From contig OZ024795.1 in NCBI GenBank assembly GCA_964017045.1, positions 50,888,850 to 50,952,849 of the forward strand: a stretch of 64,000 nt of DNA, written 5' to 3'. Below the pieces are notes generated by a model. That model did no database searches. It was not told the DNA's origin and worked only from the letters and a program-made list of their open reading frames with translations. Source of the DNA: Omphiscola glabra (lineage: Eukaryota; Mollusca; Gastropoda; Lymnaeidae). Position 1 is the stretch's first letter, and each line of letters opens with the position of its first letter. Shown in pieces: positions 12,201 to 24,370 of the stretch. The position numbers and the translations under genes are program-made.

Positions 12201-15200
12201 GAACCATGGATCTAGAATAATAACGGAACCATGGATCTAGAATAATAACGGAACCATGGATCTAGAATAATAACAGAACCATGGATCTAAAATAATAACG
12301 GAACCATGGATCTAGAATAATAACGGAACCATGGATCTAGAATAATAACAGAACCATGGATCTAGAATAGTAACGGAACCATGGATCTAGAATAATAACG
12401 GAACCATGGATCTAGAATAATAACGGAACCATGGATCTAGAATAATAACAGAACCATGGATCTAGAATAATAACGGAACCATGGATCTAGAATAATAACG
12501 GAACCATGGATCTAGAATAATAACGGAACCATGGATCTAGAATAATAACAGAACCATGGATCTAGAATAATAACGGAACCATGGATCTAGAATAATAACG
12601 GAACCATGGATCTAGAATAATAACGGAACCATGGATCTAGAATAATAACAGAACCATGGATCTAGAATAATAACAGAACCATGGATCTAGAATAATAACG
12701 GAACCATGGATCTAGAATAATAACGGAACCATGGATCTAGAATAATAACGGAACCATGGATCTAGAATAATAACGGAACCATGGATCTAGAATAATAACG
12801 GAACCATGGATCTAGAATAATAACGGAACCATGGATCTAGAATAATAACAGAACCATGGATCTAGAATAATAACGGAACCATGGATCTAGAATAATAACG
12901 GAACCATGGATCTAGAATAATAACGGAACCATGGATCTAGAATAATAACGGAACCATGGATCTAGAATAATAACGGAACCATGGATCTAGAATAATAACG
13001 GAACCATGGATCTAGAATAATAACAGAACCATGGATCTAGAATAATAACGGAACCATGGATTTAGAATAATAACGGAACCATGGATCTAGAATAATAACA
13101 GAACCATGGATCTAGAATAATAACAGAACCTTGGATCTAGAATAATAACAGAACCATGGATCTAGAATAATAACAGAACCATGGATCTAGAATAATAACA
13201 GAACCTTGGATCTAGAATAATAACAGAACCATGGATCTAGAATAGTAACGGAACCATGGATCTAGAATAATAACGGAACCATGGATCTAGAATAATAACG
13301 GAACCATGGATCTAGAATAATAACAGAACCATGGATCTAGAATAATAACGGAACCATGGATCTAGAATAATAACGGAACCATGGATCTAGAATAATAACG
13401 GAACCATGGATCTAGAATAATAACGGAACCATGGATCTAGAATAATAACGGAACCATGGATCTAGAATAATAACAGAACCATGGATCTAGAATAATAACA
13501 GAACCATGGATCTAGAATAATAACAGAACCTTGGATCTAGAATAATAACAGAACCATGGATCTAGAATAATAACAGAACCATGGATCTAGAATAATAACA
13601 GAACCTTGGATCTAGAATAATAACAGAACCATGGATCTAGAATAGTAACGGAACCATGGATCTAGAATAATAACGGAACCATGGATCTAGAATAATAACG
13701 GAACCATGGATCTAGAATAATAACAGAACCATGGATCTAGAATAATAACGGAACCATGGATCTAGAATAATAACGGAACCATGGATCTAGAATAATAACG
13801 GAACCATGGATCTAGAATAATAACAGAACCATGGATCTAGAATAATAACGGAACCATGGATCTAGAATAATAACAGAACCATGGATCTAGAATAATAACA
13901 GAACCATGGATCTAGAATAATAACAGAACCTTGGATCTAGAATAATAACAGAACCATGGATCTAGAATAATAACAGAACCATGGATCTAGAATAATAACA
14001 GAACCTTGGATCTAGAATAATAACAGAACCATGGATCTAGAATAGTAACGGAACCATGGATCTAGAATAATAACGGAACCATGGATCTAGAATAATAACG
14101 GAACCATGGATCTAGAATAATAACGGAACCATGGATCTAGAATAATAACAGAACCATGGATCTAGAATAATAACAGAACCATGGATCTAGAATAATAACA
14201 GAACCTTGGATCTAGAATAATAACAGAACCATGGATCTAGAATAGTAACGGAACCATGGATCTAGAATAATAACGGAACCATGGATCTAGAATAATAACG
14301 GAACCATGGATCTAGAATAATAACAGAACCATGGATCTAGAATAATAACGGAACCATGGATCTAGAATAATAACGGAACCATGGATCTAGAATAATAACG
14401 GAACCATGGATCTAGAATAATATCGGAACCATGGATCTAGAATAATAACGGAACCATGGATCTAGAATAATAACAGAACCATGGATCTAGAATAATAACA
14501 GAACCATGGATCTAGAATAATAACAGAACCTTGGATCTAGAATAATAACAGAACCATGGATCTAGAATAATAACAGAACCATGGATCTAGAATAATAACA
14601 GAACCTTGGATCTAGAATAATAACAGAACCATGGATCTAGAATAGTAACGGAACCATGGATCTAGAATAATAACGGAACCATGGATCTAGAATAATAACG
14701 GAACCATGGATCTAGAATAATAACAGAACCATGGATCTAGAATAATAACGGAACCATGGATCTAGAATAATAACGGAACCATGGATCTAGAATAATAACG
14801 GAATTATGGATCTAGAATAATAACAGAACCATGGATCTAGAATAATAACGGAAACATGGATCTAGAATAATAACAGAACCATGGATCTAGAATAATAACA
14901 GAACCATGGATCTAGAATAATAACAGAACCTTGGATCTAGAATAATAACAGAACCATGGATCTAGAATAATAACAGAACCATGGATCTAGAATAATAACA
15001 GAACCTTGGATCTAGAATAATAACAGAACCATGGATCTAGAATAGTAACGGAACCATGGATCTAGAATAATAACGGAACCATGGATCTAGAATAATAACA
15101 GAACCATGGATCTAGAATAATAACGGAACCATGGATCTAGAATAATAACGGAACCATGGATCTAGAATAATAACGGAACCATGGATCTAGAATAATAACA

Positions 15201-17016
15201 GAACCATGGATCTAGAATAATAACGGAACCATGGATCTAGAATAATAACGGAACCATGGATCTAAAATAATAACGGAACCATGGATCTAGAATAATAACA
15301 GAACCATGGATCTAGAATAATAACAGAACCATGGATCTAGAATAATAACGGAACCATGGATCTAGAATAATAACGGAACCATGGATCTAGAATAATAACG
15401 GAACCATGGATCTAGAATAATAACAGAACCATGGATCTAGAATAGTAACAGAACCATGGATCTAGAATAATAACGGAACCATGGATCTAGAATAATAACA
15501 GAACCATGGATCTAGAATAATAACAGAACCATGGATCTAGAATAATAACAGAACCTTGGATCTAGAATAATAACAGAACCATGGATCTAGAATAATAACA
15601 GAACCATGGATCTAGAATAATAACAGAACCTTGGATCTAGAATAATAACAGAACCATGGATCTAGAATAGTAACGGAACCATGGATCTAGAATAATAACG
15701 GAACCATGGATCTAGAATAATAACGGAACCATGGATCTAGAATAATAACAGAACCATGGATCTAGAATAATAACGGAACCATGGATCTAGAATAATAACG
15801 GAACCATGGATCTAGAATAATAACGGAACCATGGATCTAGAATAATAACAGAACCATGGATCTAGAATAATAACGGAACCATGGATCTAGAATAATAACA
15901 GAACCATGGATCTAGAATAATAACAGAACCATGGATCTAGAATAATAACAGAACCTTGGATCTAGAATAATAACAGAACCATGGATCTAGAATAATAACA
16001 GAACCATGGATCTAGAATAATAACAGAACCTTGGATCTAGAATAATAACAGAACCATGGATCTAGAATAGTAACGGAACCATGGATCTAGAATAATAACG
16101 GAACCATGGATCTAGAATAATAACAGAACCATGGATCTAGAATAATAACGGAACCATGGATCTAGAATAATAACGGAACCATGGATCTAGAATAATAACG
16201 GAACCATGGATCTAGAATAATAACAGAACCATGGATCTAGAATAATAACGGAACCATGGATCTAGAATAATAACGGAACCATGGATCTAAAATAATAACG
16301 GAACCATGGATCTAGAATAATAACAGAACCATGGATCTAGAATAATAACAGAACCATGGATCTAGAATAATAACGGAACCATGGATCTAGAATAATAACG
16401 GAACCATGGATCTAGAATAATAACGGAACCATGGATCTAGAATAATAACAGAACCATGGATCTAGAATAGTAACAGAACCATGGATCTAGAATAATAACG
16501 GAACCATGGATCTAGAATAATAACAGAACCATGGATCTAGAATAATAACTGAACCTTAGATCAAGAATAATAACGGAACCTTAGATCTAGAAAAGTAACA
16601 GAACCATGGATCTAGAATAATAACTGAACCTTAGATCAAGAATAATAACGGAACCTTAGATCTAGAAAAGTAACAGAACCATAGATCTAGAATAGTAACA
16701 GAACCATGGATCTAGAATAATAACGGAACCATGGATCTAGAATAATAACGGAACCTTAGATCAAGAATAATAACGGAACCTTAGATCTAGAAAAGTAACA
16801 GAACCATAGATCTAGAATAGTAACAGAACCATGGATCTAGAATAATAACTGAACCTTAGATCTAGAATAGTAACAGAACCTTAGATCTAGAATAGTAACA
16901 GAACCTTAGATATAGAATAGTAACAGAACCTTAGATCTAGAATAATAACAGAACCTTAGATCTAGAATAATAACAGAACCTTAGATCTAGAATAGTAACA
17001 GAACCTTAGATCTAGA
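9246..17016. repeat. 25-bp minisatellite, about 310 copies (7.8 kb)
   Basis: The unit core is GAACCATGGATCTAGAATAA, joined by TAACA or TAACG. It contains an NcoI-type CCATGG and an XbaI-type TCTAGA palindrome and stops in several frames, so no long frame exists here. Units fall into A and G types (TAACaGAA, TAACgGAA), with rarer ACCTTGG and AATAGTAAC types. ACCTTGG units recur 400 bp apart (13131, 13531, 13931), giving a 16-unit higher-order repeat. The right end (16540-17016) decays into ACCTTAGATC units. This array makes up most of the 13-kb intron. Confidence 0.97.
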
Positions 17017-18000
17017 CTTTTTATTCACAACGCAACTTGACATCAAGATCTTGTAAATAAATCACGAATTCTTTTATAGATTAACATAAGGATCCAAGCT
17101 TTGTGTGCGCCAAGAATGGACGTGTATCGTCTACGTCATATTCTCATGTTATTTTTTTACCTACGCCCCCCCCCCCCCCGCAACCCACTCCTCCACAAAC
17201 ATAGACTTTTCTATAACGGAAAAAAAACAACTTGATTTTTGAATATATCCAACCATAAGACCTCCCACTTCTAGAATGTTTCAATTCAATTAGTGGAATC
17301 ATTCCGCCGTAAAAATCTTCGCAGTAGCATTGTCGTCAATATACCAGTTTGACCAAGTCCCTCGTATACACAGTTGAAATATGAAACAACACTATTCACG
17401 ATAGTCGAAATTATTTCCCTTGAAAATATAGAAATCATATTTAATCCGGTAAGAAGAAACATTTAAATTGCTTTAATTAACTCAATTTTTTAAATTTAAA
17501 AAAAAATCGATTTAAAATCCCTGGCTAAAAAAATTAACAGAGAAAAAAACAACAAACAAACAAACAAAAAACGAGTGATCGAGTGGCCATTAAAGTGAAC
17601 TAAATAATTAAATAAATCCATTTTTATGGAGAGACCAAAGTCTAGTTCCCGTATACCAGAAAAACTCACAGGCAATCAGAAGTTGATCGAAGAGAAAATG
17701 GTTTGAGACAAAGTATTTATTCTGTATTTATGGAAATGGGGGGTTGGGGGGCACCATTCTTTAAGGTTAATAAACTCAATTGACTCATGTAAAGAGTTGT
17801 CCAAGCAGCCTTTTAAGCGTGTTAAAATGTATTTACTGCAAGGATTTAATATCTTTAACATATTTTTTAGCGGTGTGAAGTATGTTATCGAAAACAGTAT
17901 AATTTTTTAAAAAAAAACAATCATTTATTTTTTTCGTACTTTAAACTGCGTCAAAATGTTATAATCGTTGTATATGATTCAAAGTTACTAACTCTGAAGA
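17017..18000. other. AT-rich intron sequence, no gene seen
   Basis: Contains a C-tract near 17168-17179, poly-A runs and an AAAC-rich stretch near 17550. A 61-codon minus frame at 17676-17861 lacks splice or family support. Confidence 0.6.
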
Positions 18001-18002
18001 AA

Positions 18003-18290
18003 ACTAACTGACATAGAAGAGAAGCTGTTGAAAACTAACTTACATAGAAGAGAAGTTGTTGAAAACTAACTTACATAGAAGAGAAGTTGTTGAAAACTAA
18101 CTTACATAGAAGAGACGCTATTGAAAACTAACTTACAAAGAAGAGACGCTATTGAAAACTAACTTACATACAAAAGAAGCTGTTTAAAACTAACTTACAT
18201 AGAAGAGCAGCTATTGAAAACTAACTTACATACAAAAGAAGCTGTTTAAAACTAACTTACATAGAAGAGCAGCTATTGAAAAGTTACTAG
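18003..18290. repeat. 31-bp minisatellite, about 9 copies, with donor-like motifs
   Basis: The core is AACTTACATAGAAGAGAAG. On the minus strand most units contain CTATGTAAGTTAG, with a near-consensus 5' splice-site core (GTAAGT). No coding exon is visible next to it. Confidence 0.9.
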
Positions 18291-18398
18291 TTAGAAGATT
18301 GAAGCTATTAACTACTTACTAGCCTAGGAGAGAAGTTATTGAATACGAAGTATTTAAGTACATCATAGTCTTAAGTCTCATAAAATATTAACAAATAA

Positions 18399-18500
18399 AC
18401 CCACTTAAAAAAACCACCACAAAAACAAACCCAAAAATAAACCCACTTAAAAAACCACCACAAAAACAAACCCAAAAATAAACCCACTTAAAAAACCACC
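18399..18500. repeat. 41-bp tandem repeat, 2.5 copies
   Basis: AC-rich unit with CCCACTTAAAAAACCACC and AAACAAACCCAAAAATA blocks. It sits 90 bp from the donor of the exon at 18593-18699. Confidence 0.85.
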
Positions 18501-18592
18501 CCAAAAACAAGCCATCAAAAAAGCAAACAAACACAACTTTACTACTTTCAGGGGAGGTAAGGCAACAGAGAAGATCCCCGTGCTTATCTTAC

Positions 18593-18699
18593 CCTGTTCT
18601 CCAATGATGTGTTCCCGAACGGTTGATAATTGATGTTCTCTACGACGATGTCGGCCATGTACGGCCATTCGACATCATCCTTCTCTACCAGGGAGTAAG
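18593..18699 (-). CDS. Exon: cadherin-like domain segment
   Basis: The acceptor is the pyrimidine-rich GTCTCCTTACCGTCCAG and the donor AGG|GTAAGA. The 107 bp exon starts with two bases completing the codon left by the previous exon, which makes Ala, followed by 35 codons to phase 0. The peptide begins YSLVEKDDVEWPYMADIVVE and ends GNTSLENR with an N-linked site. On its own it would not be recognised. It is included because the frame, both splice sites and the continuity with the flanking exons all agree. In the RET comparison it falls in the variable middle of domain 3, where human RET has an NETS sequon. The reading frame stays open upstream of the acceptor into intron, so the exact start depends on the splice-site choice. 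Confidence 0.72.
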
Positions 18700-18759
18700 C
18701 TGGACGGTAAGGAGACACAGACGTAATGGTCAGAATCGATTGGAAAAAAACAACAAACA

Positions 18760-19051
18760 ATAAAAAAAACCAAAAACAAAACAAATAGATATAACACTAA
18801 ATAAAACAATTCTACTGTAACAAAGAGTAACGACTAATCTGATAGTCATTAAATGACATTGGACCCGTTTTGTGTAGGAAACAGGATCAAACAGACTGGA
18901 TTCTTTTACCTAGGATTAGACTGATTGGGGGAAGGGGGGTGGCTGTGGAAAGGGTGGATGGGGGAGGAGGGGGCGTTAGAAAATGCCCGGGTGGGTCAGA
19001 GTGTTACAAAAAAGAGTTAAAGTCTCATTTTCTATAACATTTGCCGGCCTT
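18760..19051. other. Intron sequence, no gene seen
   Basis: Single-copy sequence with a G-rich patch at 18927-18990. No coding signal. Confidence 0.55.
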
Positions 19052-20300
19052 TAAACAATAGTCATATTACAGTCCTACATCCTAACAGCCGGCCTTTAAA
19101 CAATAGTCGTATTACAGTCCTACATCCTAACAGCCGGCCTTTAAAGAATAGTCATATTACAGTCCTACATCCTAACAGCCAGCCTTTAAACAATAGTCGT
19201 ATTACAGTCCTACATCCTAACAGCCGGCCTTTAAAGAATAGTCATATTACAGTCCTACATCCTAGCAGCCGGCATTTAAACAATAGTCATATTACAGTCC
19301 TACATCCTAGCAGCCGGCATTTAAACAATAGTCGTATTACAGTCCTACATCCTAACAGCCAGCCTTTAAACAATAGTCGTATTACAGTCCTACATCCTAG
19401 CAGCCGGCATTTAAACAATAGTCGTATTACAGTCCTACATCCTAACAGCCGGCCTTTAAAGAATAGTCATATTACAGTCCTACATCCTAACAGCCAGCCT
19501 TTAAACAATAGTCGTATTACAGTCCTACATCCTAACAGCCGGCCTTTAAAGAATAGTCATATTACAGTCCTACATCCTAGCAGCCGGCATTTAAACAATA
19601 GTCATATTACAGTCCTACATCCTAGCAGCCGGCATTTAAACAATAGTCGTATTACAGTCCTACATCCTAACAGCCAGCCTTTAAACAATAGTCGTATTAC
19701 AGTCCTACATCCTAGCAGCCGGCATTTAAACAATAGTCGTATTACAGTCCTACATCCTAACAGCCAGCCTTTAAACAATAGTCGTATTACAGACCTACAT
19801 CCTAGCAGCCGGCCTTTAAACAATAGTCGTATTACAGTCCTATATCCTAACAGCCAGCCTTTAAACAATAGTCGTATTACAGTCCTACATCCTAACAGCC
19901 GGCATTTAAACAATAGTCGTATTACAGTCCTACATCCTAGCAGCCGGCATTTAAACAATAGTCGTATTACAGTCCTATATCCTAACAGCCAGCCTTTAAA
20001 CAATAGTCGTATTACAGTCCTACATCCTAACAGCCGGCATTTAAACAATAGTCCTACAAACAGTCCTACATCCTAGCAGCCGGCCTTTAAAGAATAGGTC
20101 TACACACAGAAACATCCTAGCAGCCGGCCTTTAAACAATATGTCTACACACAGACCTACATCCGAGCAGCCGGCCTCTAAACAATAGTCCTACAAACAGT
20201 CCTACACCTTGGGTGCCAGCCTTTAAAGAATAGGTCTAAAGACAGTCCTACATCCTAGCAGCCGGCCTTTAAACAATAGTCCTACTGACAGTCGTACACC
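19052..20300. repeat. 45-bp minisatellite, about 27 copies
   Basis: The core is CAGCCGGCCTTTAAACAATA, then GTCGTATTACAGTCCTACAT. The variants GCCGGC/GCCAGC and AAACAA/AAAGAA alternate. The last five units (20040-20300) are strongly diverged. The unit length of 15 codons gives an open minus frame at 19602-20048 with no biological meaning. Confidence 0.95.
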
Positions 20301-20566
20301 TTACTTGTGACTCTTTATGGATGAACAGTCGCCTCCTCCTAAATAAATCAAACTGAACGTAGTTATGACGTCCCACATAAAGACTCGCTGCGTGACAAAT
20401 TTCTCTTTCTCACTCAGTACTATTAGTATGAAACATGTAACATGGGGGGGGGGGGGGCGGCCGGTTGTGACGGCGAAGCAGGACACACCAGAAGCTAATT
20501 ACATATAAATATATATATATAAGAGATTCTTTTTGTTAATTGGATTTTCTTTTTCTTCCTTCCTGC

Positions 20567-20718
20567 TGGTAAGGATCTACTGCTCTGTCCTGCCCTTGAT
20601 CCTTCCTACCGGTAAGGATCTACTGCTCTGTCCTGCCCTTGATCCTTCCTACCGGTAAGGATCTACTGCTCTGTCTGCCTTGATCCTTCCTACTGTTAAG
20701 GATCTACTGCTCTGTCCT
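20567..20718. repeat. 43-bp tandem repeat, 3.5 copies
   Basis: The unit begins GGTAAGGATCTACTGCTCTG and continues TCCTGCCCTTGATCC. It ends about 20 bp before the donor of the exon at 20737-20881. Confidence 0.9.
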
Positions 20719-20736
20719 GCCCCTCGATTTACTTAC

Positions 20737-20881
20737 CCGCAGTTATATAAGAATTTGGCTTCTTTGCAAAAAACTTCAATTTGCCAAGGACCACCACTCC
20801 AGCAGTGTCATTGGTGTAAAATCGATAGGTGTTCTCTGTCGTGATATCATCGCTGTCATAGTCAAACACGCTTACTATCTT
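20737..20881 (-). CDS. Exon: cadherin-like domain strands (RET CLD3-like)
   Basis: The acceptor is TACTCCTCAG and the donor GCGG|GTAAGT. The 145 bp exon reads from phase 0 for 48 codons plus one base. It opens KIVSVFDYDSDD, the second strand plus DxD calcium motif of a cadherin repeat, so the protein continues directly from VKLKDIN at the end of the exon 37.7 kb upstream. RET has FKRKEDTVVATLRVFDAD at this point. The rest (YRFYTND, then KLKFFAKKPNSY) fits the mid-domain strands, and NDT is a possible glycosylation site. A 43-bp tandem array begins about 20 bp beyond the donor. Confidence 0.85.
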
Positions 20882-21333
20882 CTGAGGAGTACAAATAGAA
20901 TGTTATATCAAAACAAATGCGTTTTGACCCAAAAGAACATGTATTTATATATATATATTATTATTATAAGAAGTATTTTATAGCGTAGTACCCCAAGCCA
21001 GGGCTGGGTTCACAAACATAATCATGAGCTTAAAAATTAACATACATTAATTAAATAAAACAAAACAAATGTGTATTCGCCCCAACCATTCCATAACTTT
21101 TTAAATGTCAAGCCATGGACGGCACCCAGCAGAGATGAGTTTTATGTGCAGTTTTTAAAGCTGTGATAGTTGGTAAATTGCGGATGTGTAGTGGAAGAGA
21201 ACTCCATTGTTTGGGGGCACAGAATGAGAAATATATTTCGCCTTATGTTTTTGTGCGAGTCTTGGGGACAGAAAGAGTGTTGTTACTAAACATGACAGAA
21301 AATTTGGAGGTCACGATTTTTAAATGTCGCCCT
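20882..21333. other. Intron sequence with an unidentified repeat-like open frame
   Basis: A plus frame at 21163-21405 reads MCSGRELHCLGAQNEKYIS...FVRVLGTERVLL. It has the composition of a coding or retroelement fragment, but I cannot assign a family and there are no splice sites to join it to the cadherin-type gene. Confidence 0.3.
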
Positions 21334-21545
21334 GGTTGGGATTCCTGGTTGGGATTCCTGGTTGGGATTCGAAGTGATAACCTGCCAAGACCCATTGTCG
21401 GGTAGATGTCAGCACCACTTTGAAACACATAATCAATAATCAGTCAGCACCACTTTGAAACACATAATCAATCGTCATTCAGCACCACTTTGAAACACAT
21501 AATCAATAATCATTCAGCACCACTTTGAAACACATAATCAATAAT
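21334..21545. repeat. Two short arrays: 13 bp x3, then 35 bp x4
   Basis: TGGTTGGGATTCC occurs three times at 21334-21372. A 35-bp unit with core AGCACCACTTTGAAACACAT is then repeated four times at 21411-21545. Confidence 0.9.
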
Positions 21546-21994
21546 CCGAGGGTATTATCTTATAAATTAACGTTATTTAAAGATATAGTTCTCAATTGCT
21601 TAGAGAAGTATTTATTTAAAAAATCGAAAAGCTCCGATTTAAGGTCTAATTTTGTTGGCTTTTTATATAAATCCCAAAATAGTTGCCAAGAAACTGAGCA
21701 AAGTACGGCAAGCAATGGACAAAGATACGACAGGGTTGAATTAGTAGAGTTCATTAAAGGGGAAATTAATTTTATTTGCTGTCAAATCTCTGAACTTAAG
21801 CAGAACAAATGGTACACTGTTGTATTTTTTGTTTTTGTTTTTTGTGTGAGTGATACGTTGGATCAGCAAAAATTATCTACAAGCAGAAACATAGGGCCCG
21901 GCGGCTCACCGGTGGATCAATATTGAGATGGATCGGCGATGCAATCAGCGGGTGACCGCGCATGGAGGTGGAAAGTCATGGATCGATCCAAATA
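21546..21994. other. Intron sequence with an unassigned plus frame
   Basis: A frame at 21525-21926 has a coding-like stretch (RVELVEFIKGEINFICCQ) but no family that I recognise and no splice sites. It ends just before the LINE-tail array. Confidence 0.3.
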
Positions 21995-22385
21995 GGATGT
22001 GGTGGAGCAGGCCAGGGCCCTACAAGGCATGTAGTGCCACTGATAATGATGTTTGAATGGAAGGATGTGGTGGAGCAGGCCAGGGCCCTACAAGGCATGT
22101 AGTGCCACTGGTGATGATGTCTGAATGGCAGGATGTCGTGGAGCAGGCCAGGGCCCTACAAGGCATGTAGTGCCACTGATGATGATGTTTGAATGGAAGG
22201 ATGTGGTGGAGCAGGCCAGGGCCCTACAAGGCATGTAGTGCCACTGGTGATGATGTCTGAATGGCAGGATGTCGTGGAGCAGGCCAGGGCCCTACAAGGC
22301 GTGTAGTGCCAATGATGATGATGTTTGAATGGAAGGATGTGGTGGAGCAGGCCAGGGCCCTACATGGCATGTAGTGCCATTGATG
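21995..22385 (+). repeat. 68-bp tandem repeat derived from a LINE ORF2 tail, 6 copies
   Basis: Each unit contains GATGTGGTGGAGCAGGCCAG GGCCCTACAAGG, and in plus translation EWKDVVEQARALQGM, then a stop. This is the same C-terminal signature as the LINE tails elsewhere in the window (WKEVVRQAKAFHG). The unit therefore includes the end of the ORF and the start of its 3' UTR (TGCCACTGATGATGATGTTT). Confidence 0.8.
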
Positions 22386-22884
22386 ATAATTCTTGGGATA
22401 CACTTCGCAATAGTTCATCTTTTTCTTTAATTCAATAACATTTTTAACACAACAACGGTGATTTCCCAACCTGAGTTGCTCAAGTTGAGTATTGAGAACC
22501 CTTGTTATTGAAGAGGTTTGTGTACTCTTCACACTCGGCGGGCATATTGTCAACGCTAAAAGTTCCGTTAGTTTACCCATTGGCTTTCATGCTTGAAAAG
22601 GGGCAAAACCGTTAGTTTACCCACTGGCTTTCATGGCTAGAAAGAGGCAAGGACACATGTCGTTTTAAAAAAGCTTTCTATAATTTATTCTTGTCAAATT
22701 AATATCTTTAAAGTTCATAAAAAATGACTGTTTGATATAAAGATGGATGGGATGGGTATGATGCCGTATTTTTTATTGTAGATGTGACGTAGTGTCTTTA
22801 TTCTGTCTTTGGTGTACTTGCTATTTGTTTGGAGAGTTCATGAGAGAGCATTGTGGATGAAGGGTTTGCTTTATTCTTCTACTT
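22386..22884. other. Intron sequence, nothing recognised
   Basis: A short direct repeat (GTTAGTTTACCCA with TGGCTTTCATG) occurs at about 22568 and 22612. A minus frame at 22380-22580 has no recognisable domain. Confidence 0.5.
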
Positions 22885-23112
22885 ATAGAGAGCTGTGTTA
22901 TACATGTGTTTGATTCATTGTACAGCCTGATAGAGAGCTGTGTTATACATGTGTTTGATTCATTGTACAGCCTGATAGAGAGCTGTGTTATACATGTGTT
23001 TGATTCATTGTACAGCCTGATAGAGAGCTGTGTTATACATCTGTTTGATTCATTGTACAGCCTGATAGAGAGCTGTGTTATACATGTGTTTGATTCATTG
23101 TACAGCTTGATA
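22885..23112. repeat. 45-bp tandem repeat, 5 copies
   Basis: The unit core is AGAGAGCTGTGTTATACATG, then TGTTTGATTCATTGTACAGC. It is nearly identical between copies and hence recent. Confidence 0.93.
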
Positions 23113-24370
23113 GATATGTATCTGGATTACGGTTTAAATTACTTTTGGAAAAGGGACTTATGCTCAATTTGGTGTGATGACGAAGTATGAATGAGTGAAA
23201 AGAATTTGATGAAATAATCCATGCAGTCACGGATCGCGACACCGCTGATGAAAAAATACAACCAACAACCATCAACCATCAACCAACAACCATCATTCAA
23301 ATATTTATAAAAAAAAACAAAATCGCAAATGTTCATCAAATCTATAATAGCAAATTATTTTTTAATGAAGTAATAAAGGGATTCATTACATAAATTGTCG
23401 TGGTCCGTGTAAAATTTGACCAAATAACGCCATCTTGTGTCATCATGCACGATTGCCATACACCATTAGATCTCATCTTGCGTATGTCAGCACACCAAAT
23501 GCAATCACCACAGTAGATCATCCCCCACATGCAAATGATATTATTTTGAAATGTCATTTCAGGACACACGCCCACCCGGCGTGGTAACGTATGGTGTCAT
23601 CCTGTAACCCTACTTGCCCCCCCTCCCCCACCGCGGTGCTGATTCTACCCCCCCACCCCACCCCACCGACCAAGCCCAGACCTGCTTGCGTAGCGAGTTT
23701 TCTCTTTCATTTCATAATGGCATAATCAAATATTCAGTTTACGCCCTGAATACCAGACCAGCACTTCGTCCTGATAGAACCAGCAGGAACCGTGTCTATC
23801 ACGTTCCACTCTCGCCACACTATAGCTTAAATAGCTTTCGCTGCCAGATCGCTATCCCCTTCACCCACTCCCTACCAGGACACCCTAAACCCCACCCCCT
23901 TCCCTCTCAATCCCAGCCTGCACTTAAGCCCCTACCACAACGACGAAGCCAGGCCGTGTCGCACCACAATTATGCCAACTGACCTGCTCCATATTTCATT
24001 AATTTCATTCGGCTGTGGTGTCCCAGTGACACGTGACCCCGCTAACGGCCTTGTACGGTCATTAAGTGGCAGACGGGGATTTTCAGAAGGGAAAAAAGGG
24101 GAGGTGGGTAAAGGTTTAAAAAGAGGGGGGGTGTTTGAAATATGAGTTCGGCTGGGACCAGAGAGTGCCGACCGAGATTTGATGACAGAGGCAGATTTCA
24201 AGTTTCGTACTCTATTAGACAAGGATGCAGAGTGGCCCGGGGTCATTCTCTAGGGGTCATTCTCTGGGGGTCATGATCTGAAGGCCATGTTGTTGCTGGA
24301 AGAAAATTAAAAATGTTTCATTACCACGGTTTCGAACTCGGAAAGAAACAACAGCTCACTCCAGGCGAAT
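23113..24370. other. Intron sequence, no gene seen
   Basis: Includes a short CAACCATCAACCATC repeat at 23259-23295 and a C-rich stretch at 23610-23660 and 23870-23950. Frames here are low-complexity. Confidence 0.55.
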
